The notes: generated by a model not told the origin, from the letters alone. A stretch of 64,000 nucleotides of DNA from Shinella sp. CPCC 101442 (GCF_024704725.1 NZ_JALIQS010000003.1:868001-932000); one strand, 5' to 3'. Positions 9,010 to 17,781 are shown, numbered from the stretch's first letter. Program-made: numbers and translations.

Positions 9010-10920
9010 TCACCACCGCCCGTCCGCCTTCATCGCCTCGATCTCACGCACGGCCTTTTCGCGCTGGCGCTCGCGGCGGATGATGTCGGTGACGGCGGCG
9101 TCGTCGGATTTGTCGGTGTAGCGGAATTCCGAGTCGGCGTAGCGGTTGATCTCCTGGAGGACCATTTCCATCGAGATCGGCCCGCGCAGCTCCTCGATCA
9201 TCGCCTTCTTCTCGTCATAGCCCTTGTGCATGAAGGCTTGCGGCGTGGCGAACCAGTCGTCCGGCAGCTCCACGTCCATGGCGCGCATCTTGATCGCGTC
9301 GGTGATGTTCTTGATGGCGCGGCCGGTGAAGCGCGGCTCGGCGATCTTGATGCGGTGGAGATACGCGCCGACATCGGCGAGCGACTTGACCGCACCGTGC
9401 TCCTTCTCATGCGCTTCCCAGACGGCGAGAAGGCCGTCTTCCTGCGGCCTGGCATGCTGCTCATAGGAGGTGGAAACAGCACGCTTGATTTCCTGCCCCT
9501 CGAACAGCTTGTGCTCGCCGAGCGGGATCGAATGGTTCTTGCCGACCAGCATGGCAAAAATGTCGATGTAATCGTCCTCGGTCTGCGGCCCGTCCACCAG
9601 CCAGCGGGCACCGGCGCGCTGGCGCAGCGCATCGTCGACATTCTCCGGATAGTTGGAGAACATGCCGAAGGTGCAGTTGCCGCGGATGACCGTGGATGCG
9701 CCGGCAAAACTTTCCATCAGCACTGCCGTCACCTCGTGCTGGCCGGCCGATGCCCGGTCGTCTGAGCGCTTGGCAGCCACCTGATCCACATCGTCGATCG
9801 TGCCGAAGCCGATCGCCTTCGGGTTGATGACATTGTTAACGAATTCCTTGCAGTTCTGGCCGGATTTGCCCTGGTAGGAGGAAATCTGGTCGACACCGAA
9901 ATTCTCGTAGTGGAAGGCGTACCCGGCGATCTCGCAGTAATCGTTGACGAGACCGGCAAGCATCTGAATGAGGATCGTCTTGCCGGTGCCCGGCATGCCA
10001 TCGCCGATGAAGGTGAAGAGGAAGCCGCCGAGCTCGACGAAGGGGTTGAGCTGCCGCTCGAAATCATAGGCGACGAGCATCTTGGCAAGCTTCATCGCCT
10101 GATATTTGGCGATGTGGTTGCCGATGATCTCTTCCGGCTTCTTGAAAGTCATGACCAGCGGCTTGCGCTTCTGGCCGGGCGCGACATCGAAGCCGGACAG
10201 CGTAAAATCATCCTGCTCGATGCGGATATGCGCGTTCTCGAAACCGGCAAGCCCGGTGAAGCGCGCCCGGCGCCCGATCAGCCCTTCGATCGCGACCCGA
10301 GAAAAAGCGCGTGCTCGACTGACGAGCGCCGCATCGTCCGGCGCGCCGGCAATGGTGCGGTCGAGGCCGGCGACCATGCTCTTCAGCGCATCCTGCGGCG
10401 TATCGAACAGATAATCCGGCTCGCCACCGTCTTCTACCGGCTCCCCCTCGCCCAGCAGCGTCGCGCCGAGATAGGCAGCAAAGGTGAAGGCGGCAATATA
10501 GGCGGATGCGGCGAGCAGCGCCTTGAACTGGTTTGCCTCGTCGCCAGCCAGCGGCGAGGAAAGATTGCGTGATTGCAGGCCTTCGAGATTGGTCTGGCGG
10601 GAAAACGCGTCCGTCACCGCCAGCGCCACCTGCACGCCACGCCGCGCGCGGAAAAGCACGGCATGCTGCTGCGGTGAAAGCAGCGGATCGGCCACGCGCA
10701 CGGATTGGATTGTCTTCGCCAGCTCCACCTCGCGCGTGCGCCGGGTGCCGGCGGTGGAAACGGTCGAGACGAAGCGTCGCCCGGTGCCGGCGAGCGCCGT
10801 ACCGCTCTTGCCGTCCTCGCTTTCGAGGATGACGAGCTTGGTGACGAGGCTCTGCGCCATGGCCTGATGCTTGGCGATATCGTCTTCGTGGATCGTCGTC
10901 AGTCCGGCATTGAGGCTCAT
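9010..10920 (-). CDS. AAA family ATPase with N-terminal hydrophobic segment
   Basis: A 636-residue protein. Residues ~1-130 are of unknown fold, ~134-155 are hydrophobic (LLAASAYIAAFTFAAYLGAT, probably a membrane or interface helix), and ~260-570 form an AAA ATPase module. Walker A is GDGMPGTGKT (306-315) and Walker B is IGFGTIDDVD (370-379). Sensor-1 plus an arginine-finger region reads FSNYPENVDDALRQRAGARW, which resembles the second region of homology of classical AAA proteins. The ATPase site looks intact. It starts 3 nt after the upstream gene and ends 10 nt before the next. It is the only obvious engine in this operon; its substrate is unknown. Confidence 0.9.
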   Translation of the reverse strand: MSLNAGLTTIHEDDIAKHQAMAQSLVTKLVILESEDGKSGTALAGTGRRFVSTVSTAGTRRTREVELAKTIQSVRVADPLLSPQQHAVLFRARRGVQVALAVTDAFSRQTNLEGLQSRNLSSPLAGDEANQFKALLAASAYIAAFTFAAYLGATLLGEGEPVEDGGEPDYLFDTPQDALKSMVAGLDRTIAGAPDDAALVSRARAFSRVAIEGLIGRRARFTGLAGFENAHIRIEQDDFTLSGFDVAPGQKRKPLVMTFKKPEEIIGNHIAKYQAMKLAKMLVAYDFERQLNPFVELGGFLFTFIGDGMPGTGKTILIQMLAGLVNDYCEIAGYAFHYENFGVDQISSYQGKSGQNCKEFVNNVINPKAIGFGTIDDVDQVAAKRSDDRASAGQHEVTAVLMESFAGASTVIRGNCTFGMFSNYPENVDDALRQRAGARWLVDGPQTEDDYIDIFAMLVGKNHSIPLGEHKLFEGQEIKRAVSTSYEQHARPQEDGLLAVWEAHEKEHGAVKSLADVGAYLHRIKIAEPRFTGRAIKNITDAIKMRAMDVELPDDWFATPQAFMHKGYDEKKAMIEELRGPISMEMVLQEINRYADSEFRYTDKSDDAAVTDIIRRERQREKAVREIEAMKADGRW

Positions 10921-10923
10921 GAA

Positions 10924-12072
10924 TTAGCCCTCGCTGATCACCTGGTTTCCGGAAATCACATGTACCTTGTAGGCGCCGAAGATGCCGGCGGTCTCGCCGG
11001 CCGCATACAGCGCCTGGTAGGCATCATGCGGCACGAGCGCATGTTTTTCATATGCGCTGACGCCCATGCGGGCGGCTTCGAGGTCGTCGGTCTCGATGTG
11101 GAATTCTTCCTGCGCCGGGGTGGAACTCCAGAAACCCTTCTGGGCCGGACGCTCGGCCTTGGAGAACACCTCCTGCACCGTCCAGGTCAGCAGCCAGGCA
11201 TTTTCAGGCTTGCGCACCTTGGAGAGGATTTCGTTGACGCGCTCGTTGTTCTCGGTGATGCCGGCCGAATAGAACGGCCCAAGCACGATGCGACGCAACT
11301 GCTTGGGATGCAACGTCGGGAAATCCTTGTCGAGATTGGTGGCGATCGTCACCGGCGTCAGCGAATAGGCGCTGTTCTTCAGCGTGAAATCGTCGAAGCG
11401 GCTGGCAAGCTCCGGGTTGAGCAGGCCGCCGACCGGCAGCGGAATATCCACCTCCGGGTTGAGCTTGCCGTCCTGCCCCACCAGCATCTTCATGACGTTT
11501 TCGCTCGAATCCTCGATCGTCGCCATATAGACCATCGGCAGCGTCGCCGTGCCATCGAAGGCACCCCAGCAGACGACGTAGTAGGGCCGCATGGTCTTCG
11601 GGTTGACCGCCACCCGGATCGTCTCCGGCAGCACGAAGGGTGAAAAAATGTCGCCCTTGCCGATCTGCTCGAGATAGAGCCGCTCGGCCATGCGTGACTG
11701 GAGATCGCTCGGGAAGGCCTTCTGGCGCAGGATGAAATCCGCCATCTCGCCGCGAAGCTGGTCGGCATTCGGAATGGCCGCGAGGCGTTTTTCCGCGCTC
11801 TGCCGGTCGTTTTCCAGCTCCAGCACATTCTGGTAGACCGGAAATCCGCTTTCCGCCCGCGAGACGCGGAACTGCTGGACGAAGCCGATGCGGTTTTCCC
11901 AGCAGGCAAACGAGGCCTTCAGCCGCGCCAGATAGGGCACGACGACCTCACCCACCACGCTGTTGCGATAAAGCGGCGAATTGCGATCTGCCAGAAAGAT
12001 CTCAAGGCCACCCAGGGCCGACCGGATGGTCGAGAAATATTGCGCGATGGCGCTGTCGGCGGGGACGTTCAT
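10924..12072 (-). CDS. Conserved protein of unknown function in AAA operon
   Basis: A 382-residue soluble protein without recognisable domain. The N-terminal ~110 residues look helical (SAIAQYFSTIRSALGGLEIFL onwards). The rest has mixed composition with PYYVVCWGAFDGTATLPMVYMATIEDSSE and a C-terminal beta-rich end (GAYKVHVISGNQVISEG). No signal peptide. Second gene of the five-gene operon, it lies 3 nt before the AAA gene and ~220 nt (a RIME-like repeat) after the coiled-coil gene. Function unknown; the tight spacing suggests it works with the ATPase. Confidence 0.75.
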   Translation of the reverse strand: MNVPADSAIAQYFSTIRSALGGLEIFLADRNSPLYRNSVVGEVVVPYLARLKASFACWENRIGFVQQFRVSRAESGFPVYQNVLELENDRQSAEKRLAAIPNADQLRGEMADFILRQKAFPSDLQSRMAERLYLEQIGKGDIFSPFVLPETIRVAVNPKTMRPYYVVCWGAFDGTATLPMVYMATIEDSSENVMKMLVGQDGKLNPEVDIPLPVGGLLNPELASRFDDFTLKNSAYSLTPVTIATNLDKDFPTLHPKQLRRIVLGPFYSAGITENNERVNEILSKVRKPENAWLLTWTVQEVFSKAERPAQKGFWSSTPAQEEFHIETDDLEAARMGVSAYEKHALVPHDAYQALYAAGETAGIFGAYKVHVISGNQVISEG

Positions 12073-12108
12073 TGGGCAGATACCCCGTTACCCGTGTATG
12101 CGGGCAAT

Positions 12109-12264
12109 ACCCCCCTCTGCCCTGCCGGGCATCTCCCCCACACGGGGGGAGATTGGATGGGGCGAACGCCTCGCCGATGATTGACGTCGCGCTGAATGCA
12201 GTGCCTGCGCCGCTCGCCGATCTCTCCCCTTCTGGGGGAGATGCCCGGCAGGGCAAAGGAGGGT
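12109..12264. repeat. RIME-like palindromic repeat element
   Basis: Two 45-bp arms, 12109-12153 and 12220-12264, are inverted copies differing at about five positions. Each arm can itself fold into a hairpin (ccgggcatctcccc core with an internal cccc/gggg stem). A ~66-bp spacer separates them. This matches the double-palindrome layout of rhizobial intergenic mosaic elements (RIME1). It sits between the first and second genes of the five-gene operon and could form strong RNA structures there. Confidence 0.85.
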
Positions 12265-12295
12265 GACACGATACGCGACCTCGGCATGCAGACTA

Positions 12296-13384
12296 TCACT
12301 GCTTCACGTAATTCGCAGTGTTGTGCTTATCCATGACCGCCTGGAAGCGGCGGGCGAAGGCATCGTCGGCGAGCTTCTTGCGGCGCTGGATGTCCTGCGT
12401 CGACAGCATGTTCTTCTCGTGCATTTCGAGAAGGTCGCCGATATGGCGCTGCGCCGCCGAGCCGATGCCGGCCATGGTCTCTTCCGCGGCGGTATCGACC
12501 TGCGAACCGAGCGTGTTGATCTTGTGCGCGACGTCCTGCTGGGCGGCCGTCTTCAGCGAATCCTCCAGCGCCTTGTAGAGCACGATACGCTGCTCGGTAT
12601 CGATCGTCAGCTTGTTGATCAGCGTGTTCTGCGCGGCGATCTGGTTGTTCAACGAATCGACGAAGGTCTGGAACATCGAGGTGTAGCGCTCCAGCGTCTG
12701 GCTTTCGGCCAGAAGCTCCTGCTCTTTTGCCTGCATCTGGTTGTATTCGGTCGCCAGCGCCGAACGCTCGCCTTCGAGGTCGGTGCGCGCCTTCTGGTCG
12801 GTGGAGGCGGCGATGCGGTTTTCGAGGTCCATGAGAAGCGGATTCAGTTCCTCGATGCGCTTCTGCGTCGCCTCAAGGTTCACCATCGTGCCCTTGCGAC
12901 GTTCGATAACCTGAACGAGGCTCGCTTCGGAGGTCTTGTAGCGCTGGTCGAGGATCGACTTCTGCTCTTTCAGGATGCCGACGATCGTGTCGGACTTGGA
13001 CAGCAGTTCCTGAAGATTGCCGGCGAGCGACATGTTGCGCACGCGGTCGGTGCGCATGCGCTGCATCTTCTGCTTGGAGAAGATGCCGATGAATTTTTCG
13101 TAACCCGTATAGCTCTTCATGCTCTCGAATTCGGTACCAAAAATGTTGGTCGCGTCTTCGAGGCCGATGATGAGGTCGGCGATGTTGCCTTCCATCACCT
13201 TCTGCTGGTTGATGACGTCAGAGATACGGGCGTTCTCGATGTCGAAATTGACGTCGCCGAGCTTGGTGTCCGCCTTGGCGAACTGGTCGAGCACGGTGCT
13301 CGACTGATCCATCTTGCTGCGCATCTGGTTCACGACGCTGCGCGTCTTCTCGATTTCCGCATCGAAGTTCTGAAGTGTGGCCAT
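12296..13384 (-). CDS. Long coiled-coil protein heading the AAA operon
   Basis: A 362-residue protein that is almost entirely predicted helix: Glu/Gln/Lys/Ala-rich heptads such as LEATQKRIEELNPLLMDLEN and ALATEYNQMQAKEQELLAES. It lacks cysteine, a signal peptide or a membrane segment. It begins MATLQNFDAEIEK, with AAGGGG before the ATG. Composition recalls PspA/ESCRT-III-like or TelA-type helical proteins, but I see no diagnostic motif, so this is resemblance only. Its place ahead of an AAA ATPase and a membrane-anchored protein makes it a possible filament- or scaffold-forming substrate. Confidence 0.75.
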   Translation of the reverse strand: MATLQNFDAEIEKTRSVVNQMRSKMDQSSTVLDQFAKADTKLGDVNFDIENARISDVINQQKVMEGNIADLIIGLEDATNIFGTEFESMKSYTGYEKFIGIFSKQKMQRMRTDRVRNMSLAGNLQELLSKSDTIVGILKEQKSILDQRYKTSEASLVQVIERRKGTMVNLEATQKRIEELNPLLMDLENRIAASTDQKARTDLEGERSALATEYNQMQAKEQELLAESQTLERYTSMFQTFVDSLNNQIAAQNTLINKLTIDTEQRIVLYKALEDSLKTAAQQDVAHKINTLGSQVDTAAEETMAGIGSAAQRHIGDLLEMHEKNMLSTQDIQRRKKLADDAFARRFQAVMDKHNTANYVKQ

Positions 13385-13546
13385 GCCTTGTCCCCTTAAA
13401 ACTCTCCACGGCAGACGTCTGCGCCGTCCGATTTATTCCATCGCAGCAACACTATACGATTTCAGACAGATAGGAACCTGCCCCGCACAAGATGTGGGAC
13501 GCGCGAGCCCACCCGCAAGGCCGGGCGCAAAATTTTCCACAAGCCG

Positions 13547-13921
13547 CTAGTACCCCGCCGGTGCCTTCAGATAAGCGATGAGATTGGCGATATCCTCGAT
13601 CTTCTTCAATCCCGCGAAGGCCATCTTGGTGCCCGGCACCATGGCCTTTGGCGACATCAGATATTCGGCAAGCAGCGCCTCGTTCCAGACCTTGCCGTCC
13701 TCGGCAAACGCCGTCATTCGCGCGGAATAGCTGTAGTCTGCGATGGAGGCGACCGGTCGCCCGACGATGCCGGACAGCGTCGGCCCGACGCGATTGACCG
13801 GTTCGGTCGAATGGCAGGGCGCACATTTCTTGAAGACCATCTTGCCAGCCACCGCATCGCCCTCGGCAAAAGCCGGGGCAGCGAGACAGAGAAAGATGGC
13901 AAGTGTCAAAAGCGGTTTCAT
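13547..13921 (-). CDS. Class I c-type cytochrome, exported
   Basis: A 124-residue monohaem cytochrome c. A signal peptide MKPLLTLAIFLCLAAPAFAE precedes haem-binding CAPCH (in FKKCAPCHSTE), NRVGPTLSGIVGR, and the distal methionine in PGTKMAFAGLKK. This is the soluble mitochondrial-type/c552 layout, acting as periplasmic electron carrier. The ATG at 13921 has AAGGGGA upstream; a longer frame to 13960 would mask the signal peptide. It lies upstream of the AAA operon on the same strand, but a 160-bp gap suggests separate transcription. It is 28 bp downstream of tdk. Confidence 0.93.
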   Translation of the reverse strand: MKPLLTLAIFLCLAAPAFAEGDAVAGKMVFKKCAPCHSTEPVNRVGPTLSGIVGRPVASIADYSYSARMTAFAEDGKVWNEALLAEYLMSPKAMVPGTKMAFAGLKKIEDIANLIAYLKAPAGY

Positions 13922-13949
13922 CCTGCGTCCCCTTTGCCGCCCGCCGCTC

Positions 13950-14537
13950 TCACTCACCATTCATGATGTCGTCCCAATGACGGCGGCAATAGGAAACGTA
14001 CTTGTCATTGCCGCCGATTTCCACCTGTGCGCCATCCTTTGCCGCCTTGCCGTCCGCGCCTAGCCTCACGACCATCGTCGCCTTGCGGCCGCAATGGCAG
14101 ATGGTGCGCACTTCGCGCATTTCATCGGCGATGGCGAGCAGTGCCTTCGAGCCGGGGAACAGCTTGCCCTGAAAATCCGTGCGCAGGCCATAGGCCATGA
14201 CCGGAATGGAGAGCCGGTCGGCGACGCGGGCAAGCTGCCAGACCTGCTCTTCGGAGAGGAACTGGGCCTCGTCGATAAAGACGCAGGCGATGTCGCCATC
14301 GCCGTCGCCCTTCAGTTCTTCGATGTGGCGGTAGAGATCGTCGGTGTGGTCGAAGGCGATGGCATCCGAGGTCAGCCCGATGCGCGAGGAGATGCGGCCC
14401 TGGCCGGCGCGGTCATCGAAGGAGGCGATGAAGATCGCCGTGCGCATGCCACGTTCCCGGTAATTGTAGGACGCCTGCAAGAGCAATGTCGACTTGCCCG
14501 CGTTCATCGTCGCGTAACTGAAATAGAGCTTGGCCAT
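13950..14537 (-). CDS. tdk: Thymidine kinase
   Basis: Phosphorylates thymidine to dTMP in the salvage pathway. At 195 residues it is a standard type II (TK1-like) enzyme: P-loop in TMNAGKSTLLL, Walker B-like CVFIDEAQFL, lasso/zinc region with CHCGRKATMVVR and YCRRHW. Start ATG at 14537 (MAKLYFSYA); the upstream extension is rejected because the family begins just before the P-loop. Transcribed divergently from choX across ~230 bp. Confidence 0.95.
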   Translation of the reverse strand: MAKLYFSYATMNAGKSTLLLQASYNYRERGMRTAIFIASFDDRAGQGRISSRIGLTSDAIAFDHTDDLYRHIEELKGDGDGDIACVFIDEAQFLSEEQVWQLARVADRLSIPVMAYGLRTDFQGKLFPGSKALLAIADEMREVRTICHCGRKATMVVRLGADGKAAKDGAQVEIGGNDKYVSYCRRHWDDIMNGE

Positions 14538-14766
14538 GATTTTCTCCGTCCCTGCCTCATGACGCGGGAAGGCGCAATTTTCCAGCCGGAAAGGGCGGAA
14601 AACCACAGAAAACAGCGCGGCCCATCCGTTGCGACATCCATGTGCACAATTGCGAACCGGCCCGAAATTTATTGGACGATTCAGCAGCTTCCGGTTACGC
14701 CAAGGCGCTTGAAAGCATATCGTTTTGATGATTGGCTAAACAACCAGTTATAAGGGGAGCTATAAA

Positions 14767-15726
14767 ATGAAGACTGCATCACCATTGAAGACCTTTCTTG
14801 CCGCCGCCGTATCCGTCCTCGCACTTGGCGTCGCCCATGTTTCGGCCGCCGAAGCGGAAAGCTGTGGCAAGGTCCGTTTCTCGGATGTCGGCTGGACGGA
14901 CATTACCGCCACGACCGCGACCGCGACCGTCGTCCTGAAGAGCCTCGGCTACGAAACGGAAACCACCGTACTCTCCGTTCCGGTCACCTACACCTCGCTC
15001 AGCAACAAGGACATCGACGTTTTCCTCGGCAACTGGATGCCGACCATGGAAGCCGATATCAAGCCATTCCGCGAGGACGGCTCGGTCGAGACCGTTCGCG
15101 AAAACCTTGAGGGCGCGAAATACACGCTCGCGACCAATGCCAAGGGCGCCGAACTCGGCATCAAGGACTTCGCCGACATCGCCAAGCAGAAGGAAGCGCT
15201 CGGCAACAAGATCTACGGCATCGAGCCGGGCAATGACGGCAACCGCCTGATCATCGACATGGTTTCCGGCGACAAGTTCGGCCTCACGGGCTTCGAGGTC
15301 GTTGAATCGTCCGAACAGGGCATGCTGGCGGAAGTGGCCCGCGCCGAGCAGGAAGGCACCCCGGTCGTCTTCCTCGGCTGGGAGCCGCACCCGATGAACG
15401 CCAACTTCAAGCTCACCTACCTGACGGGCGGCGACGACGTCTTCGGCCCGAACTTCGGCGGCGCGACGATCTACACCAACGTACGCAAGGGCTACACCAC
15501 CGAATGCCCGAATGTCGGCAAGTTCCTGCAGAACCTCAAGTTCTCGCTGGAGATGGAAAACCAGGTCATGGGCAAGATCCTGAACGACGGCAAGGATCCG
15601 GAAACGGCGGCGACCGAATGGATCAAGGCAAATCCTGCGGCCATCGAGCCGTGGCTTGCAGGCGTGACCACCAAGGACGGCAGCGGCGAGGCCCTGCCGG
15701 CTGTGAAAACGGCACTCGGTCTCTAA
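14767..15726 (+). CDS. choX: Choline ABC transporter, periplasmic binding protein
   Basis: Periplasmic choline receptor of the ChoXWV importer, which supplies choline for glycine betaine synthesis and as carbon/nitrogen source. 319 residues with a signal peptide ending VSAAEA, then an OpuAC-type domain starting GKVRFSDVGWTDITATTATA. Aromatic residues around VFLGNWMPTM, FLGWEPHPMN and FGPNFGGATIYTN fit the quaternary-amine aromatic box. AAGGGGAG precedes the ATG. First gene of choXWV; two hairpins follow before choW. Confidence 0.95.
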   Translation: MKTASPLKTFLAAAVSVLALGVAHVSAAEAESCGKVRFSDVGWTDITATTATATVVLKSLGYETETTVLSVPVTYTSLSNKDIDVFLGNWMPTMEADIKPFREDGSVETVRENLEGAKYTLATNAKGAELGIKDFADIAKQKEALGNKIYGIEPGNDGNRLIIDMVSGDKFGLTGFEVVESSEQGMLAEVARAEQEGTPVVFLGWEPHPMNANFKLTYLTGGDDVFGPNFGGATIYTNVRKGYTTECPNVGKFLQNLKFSLEMENQVMGKILNDGKDPETAATEWIKANPAAIEPWLAGVTTKDGSGEALPAVKTALGL

Positions 15727-15736
15727 TAGACCGAAA

Positions 15737-15765
15737 AAGGGCGGGGAGGAAACTTTCCCGCCCTT
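15737..15765 (+). terminator. Hairpin after choX
   Basis: Nine-base arms aagggcggg (15737-15745) and cccgccctt (15757-15765) form a stem just after the choX stop, followed by cttgcc rather than a full T-run. It may stabilise choX mRNA or reduce readthrough into choW, giving more binding protein than permease. Confidence 0.6.
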
Positions 15766-15790
15766 CTTGCCTCCGGATACTGCACTCCAG

Positions 15791-15816
15791 CAAGCAGGCC
15801 CGAGCGGCCTTGCTTG
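15791..15816 (+). repeat. Second intergenic hairpin, choX-choW
   Basis: caagcaggcc (15791-15800) pairs with ggccttgcttg (15806-15816) with one bulged base and a short loop. It lies between the first hairpin and choW and has no T-run, so an mRNA-stability role is more likely than termination. Confidence 0.5.
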
Positions 15817-15871
15817 CCACGTTTTGCGAATCTAGCGTGCATCGTCGAACTCCAGCCAGGGACATACTCTC

Positions 15872-16741
15872 GTGGATTGGCTTACCGTCTCAAAAATTCC
15901 GATCGGTCCGATCGCCAAGGAAGCCGTCAGCTGGCTGACGACGAATGGCAAGGGACTGTTCGATTTCCTCAAGGTCTTCCTGCAGGCCGGCATCGATGCC
16001 GTGCTCTTCGTGCTGCAAGGCCCCTTCTCCAGTGCCGGCGGCAAGTTCGGTTATGCGATAGCGCTCATCCTGCTCGTCACGGGCGCGAGCTGGTATTTCC
16101 GCCGCTCGATCGGCGTTGCGGTCTTCACCTTCCTCGGCCTGCTGCTCATCGTGAACCAGGGCTACTGGAAGGAAACGACGGAGACGCTGGCGCTCGTGCT
16201 GGCGGCGACCGGCGTCAGCATGGTCGTCGGCGTGCCGCTCGGTATCGCCGCCGCGCGCCGGCCGTGGTTCTACTCGATCCTCCGGCCGATCCTCGATCTC
16301 ATGCAGACGATCCCGACCTTCGTCTACCTGATCCCGGCGCTCATTCTCTTCGGCCTCGGCATGGTGCCCGGCCTGATCGCAACGGTGATCTTCGCGATCC
16401 CGGCGCCGATCCGCCTCACCCGCCTCGGCATCATCTCGACGCCGCCTTCGCTGGTCGAAGCGGCCCAGGCCTTCGGCGCGACGCCGAGCCAGGTGCTGCG
16501 CAAGGTGGAACTGCCCTTCGCGACGCCGCAGATCATGGCCGGTCTCACCCAGACCATCATGCTCTCGCTCTCGATGGTGGTCATCGCCGCCCTCGTCGGC
16601 GCCAAGGGTCTTGGTGTTCCGGTGGTGCGCGCGCTCAACACCGTGAACATCTCCATGGGCTTCGAGGCCGGTCTCTGTATCGTGATCCTGGCGATCATCC
16701 TCGACCGCCTCTTCCGCTCTTCCGACGATGGAGACGCATGA
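15872..16741 (+). CDS. choW: Choline ABC transporter, permease
   Basis: Inner-membrane permease of the choline importer, 289 residues with about six to eight hydrophobic segments. The ATPase-coupling EAA loop reads EAAQAFGATPSQVLRKVELP. The region TIMLSLSMVVIAALVGAKGLG is typical of ProW/OpuAB permeases. Reads from ATG 15872. Its TGA overlaps the start of choV (ATGATGA), a translational-coupling arrangement. Confidence 0.94.
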   Translation: MDWLTVSKIPIGPIAKEAVSWLTTNGKGLFDFLKVFLQAGIDAVLFVLQGPFSSAGGKFGYAIALILLVTGASWYFRRSIGVAVFTFLGLLLIVNQGYWKETTETLALVLAATGVSMVVGVPLGIAAARRPWFYSILRPILDLMQTIPTFVYLIPALILFGLGMVPGLIATVIFAIPAPIRLTRLGIISTPPSLVEAAQAFGATPSQVLRKVELPFATPQIMAGLTQTIMLSLSMVVIAALVGAKGLGVPVVRALNTVNISMGFEAGLCIVILAIILDRLFRSSDDGDA

Positions 16742-17781
16742 TGACTGAATCCGTCGTCTTCAAGAACGTCTCCATCATCTTCGGCGACAGCCCGCAGAAG
16801 GCGCTGGCGATGGCCGATGCGGGCAAATCGCGCGACGAGATCGGCGCAGAAACCGGCCTCGTGCTCGGCGTCGCCGATGCCACGCTGTCGATCACCGAGG
16901 GCGAGATCCTCGTGCTGATGGGCCTGTCCGGCTCCGGCAAGTCGACGCTTCTTCGCGCCGTCAACGGGCTTGCGCCCGTGGTGCGCGGCGATGTGCAGGT
17001 GAAGGCCGGCAGCGGCAGCGTGAACCCCTATGCATCGACGCCCAAGGCGCTGCGCGACTTCCGCATGCACACCGTCTCGATGGTGTTCCAACAGTTCGCG
17101 CTGTTGCCCTGGCGCACCGTCGCCGACAATGTCGGCTTCGGCCTCGAGCTTGCCGGCGTGCCGGATGCCGAGCGCAAGGCGCGCGTTGCCGAACAGCTCG
17201 AACTCGTCAACCTCGCCAAGTGGGCAGACCGCAAGGTGAACGAGCTGTCGGGCGGCATGCAGCAGCGCGTGGGCCTCGCCCGCGCCTTTGCAACGGGCGC
17301 GCCGATCCTGCTCATGGACGAGCCGTTCTCGGCGCTCGACCCGCTGATCCGCACGCGCCTGCAGGACGAGCTGCTGGAATTCCAGCGCCGGCTGAAAAAG
17401 ACCATCCTCTTCGTCAGCCACGATCTCGACGAGGCCTTCCGCATCGGCAACCGCATCGCCATCATGGAGGGCGGACGCATCATCCAGTGCGGCACGCCGC
17501 AGGATATCGTCAAAAACCCAGCCAACCAGTATGTCGCGGATTTCGTGCAGAACATGAACCCGATCACCATGCTGACGGCGCAGGACGTCATGCAGCAGGG
17601 CGCCTCCGCCAATGGCAGCGTAACCGCAACCGCGACACGGGAGACCCCGCTTGTCGACATCCTCGACGCCATGTCGCGCACGCCCGGCAATGTCGGCGTC
17701 GTCGAAAACGGCACGGTGATCGGCACGATCAGCGCACAGGATGTCGTGACCGGATTGACGCGGCACCGTCGTCGCGGCTGA
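16741..17781 (+). CDS. choV: Choline ABC transporter, ATP-binding protein
   Basis: ATPase of the choline importer, 346 residues. Walker A GLSGSGKST, Q-loop VFQQFALLPWRT, signature LSGGMQQRVGLARAF, Walker B ILLMDEPFSALD and switch histidine in FVSHDLDEAF. A C-terminal ~80-residue extension resembles the CBS-type regulatory tail of ProV/OpuAA transporters. GGAG at 16730 gives 7-nt spacing to ATG 16741; ATG 16738 is one codon earlier. An open frame continues upstream to 15814 antisense-like to choW and is not coding. Confidence 0.95.
   Translation: MTESVVFKNVSIIFGDSPQKALAMADAGKSRDEIGAETGLVLGVADATLSITEGEILVLMGLSGSGKSTLLRAVNGLAPVVRGDVQVKAGSGSVNPYASTPKALRDFRMHTVSMVFQQFALLPWRTVADNVGFGLELAGVPDAERKARVAEQLELVNLAKWADRKVNELSGGMQQRVGLARAFATGAPILLMDEPFSALDPLIRTRLQDELLEFQRRLKKTILFVSHDLDEAFRIGNRIAIMEGGRIIQCGTPQDIVKNPANQYVADFVQNMNPITMLTAQDVMQQGASANGSVTATATRETPLVDILDAMSRTPGNVGVVENGTVIGTISAQDVVTGLTRHRRRG

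Noticed and set aside
12296-13384. Coiled-coil protein as TelA (toxic anion resistance)
   Set aside because: Helical composition and some C-terminal resemblance, but no TelA motif that I could confirm; only resemblance is noted.
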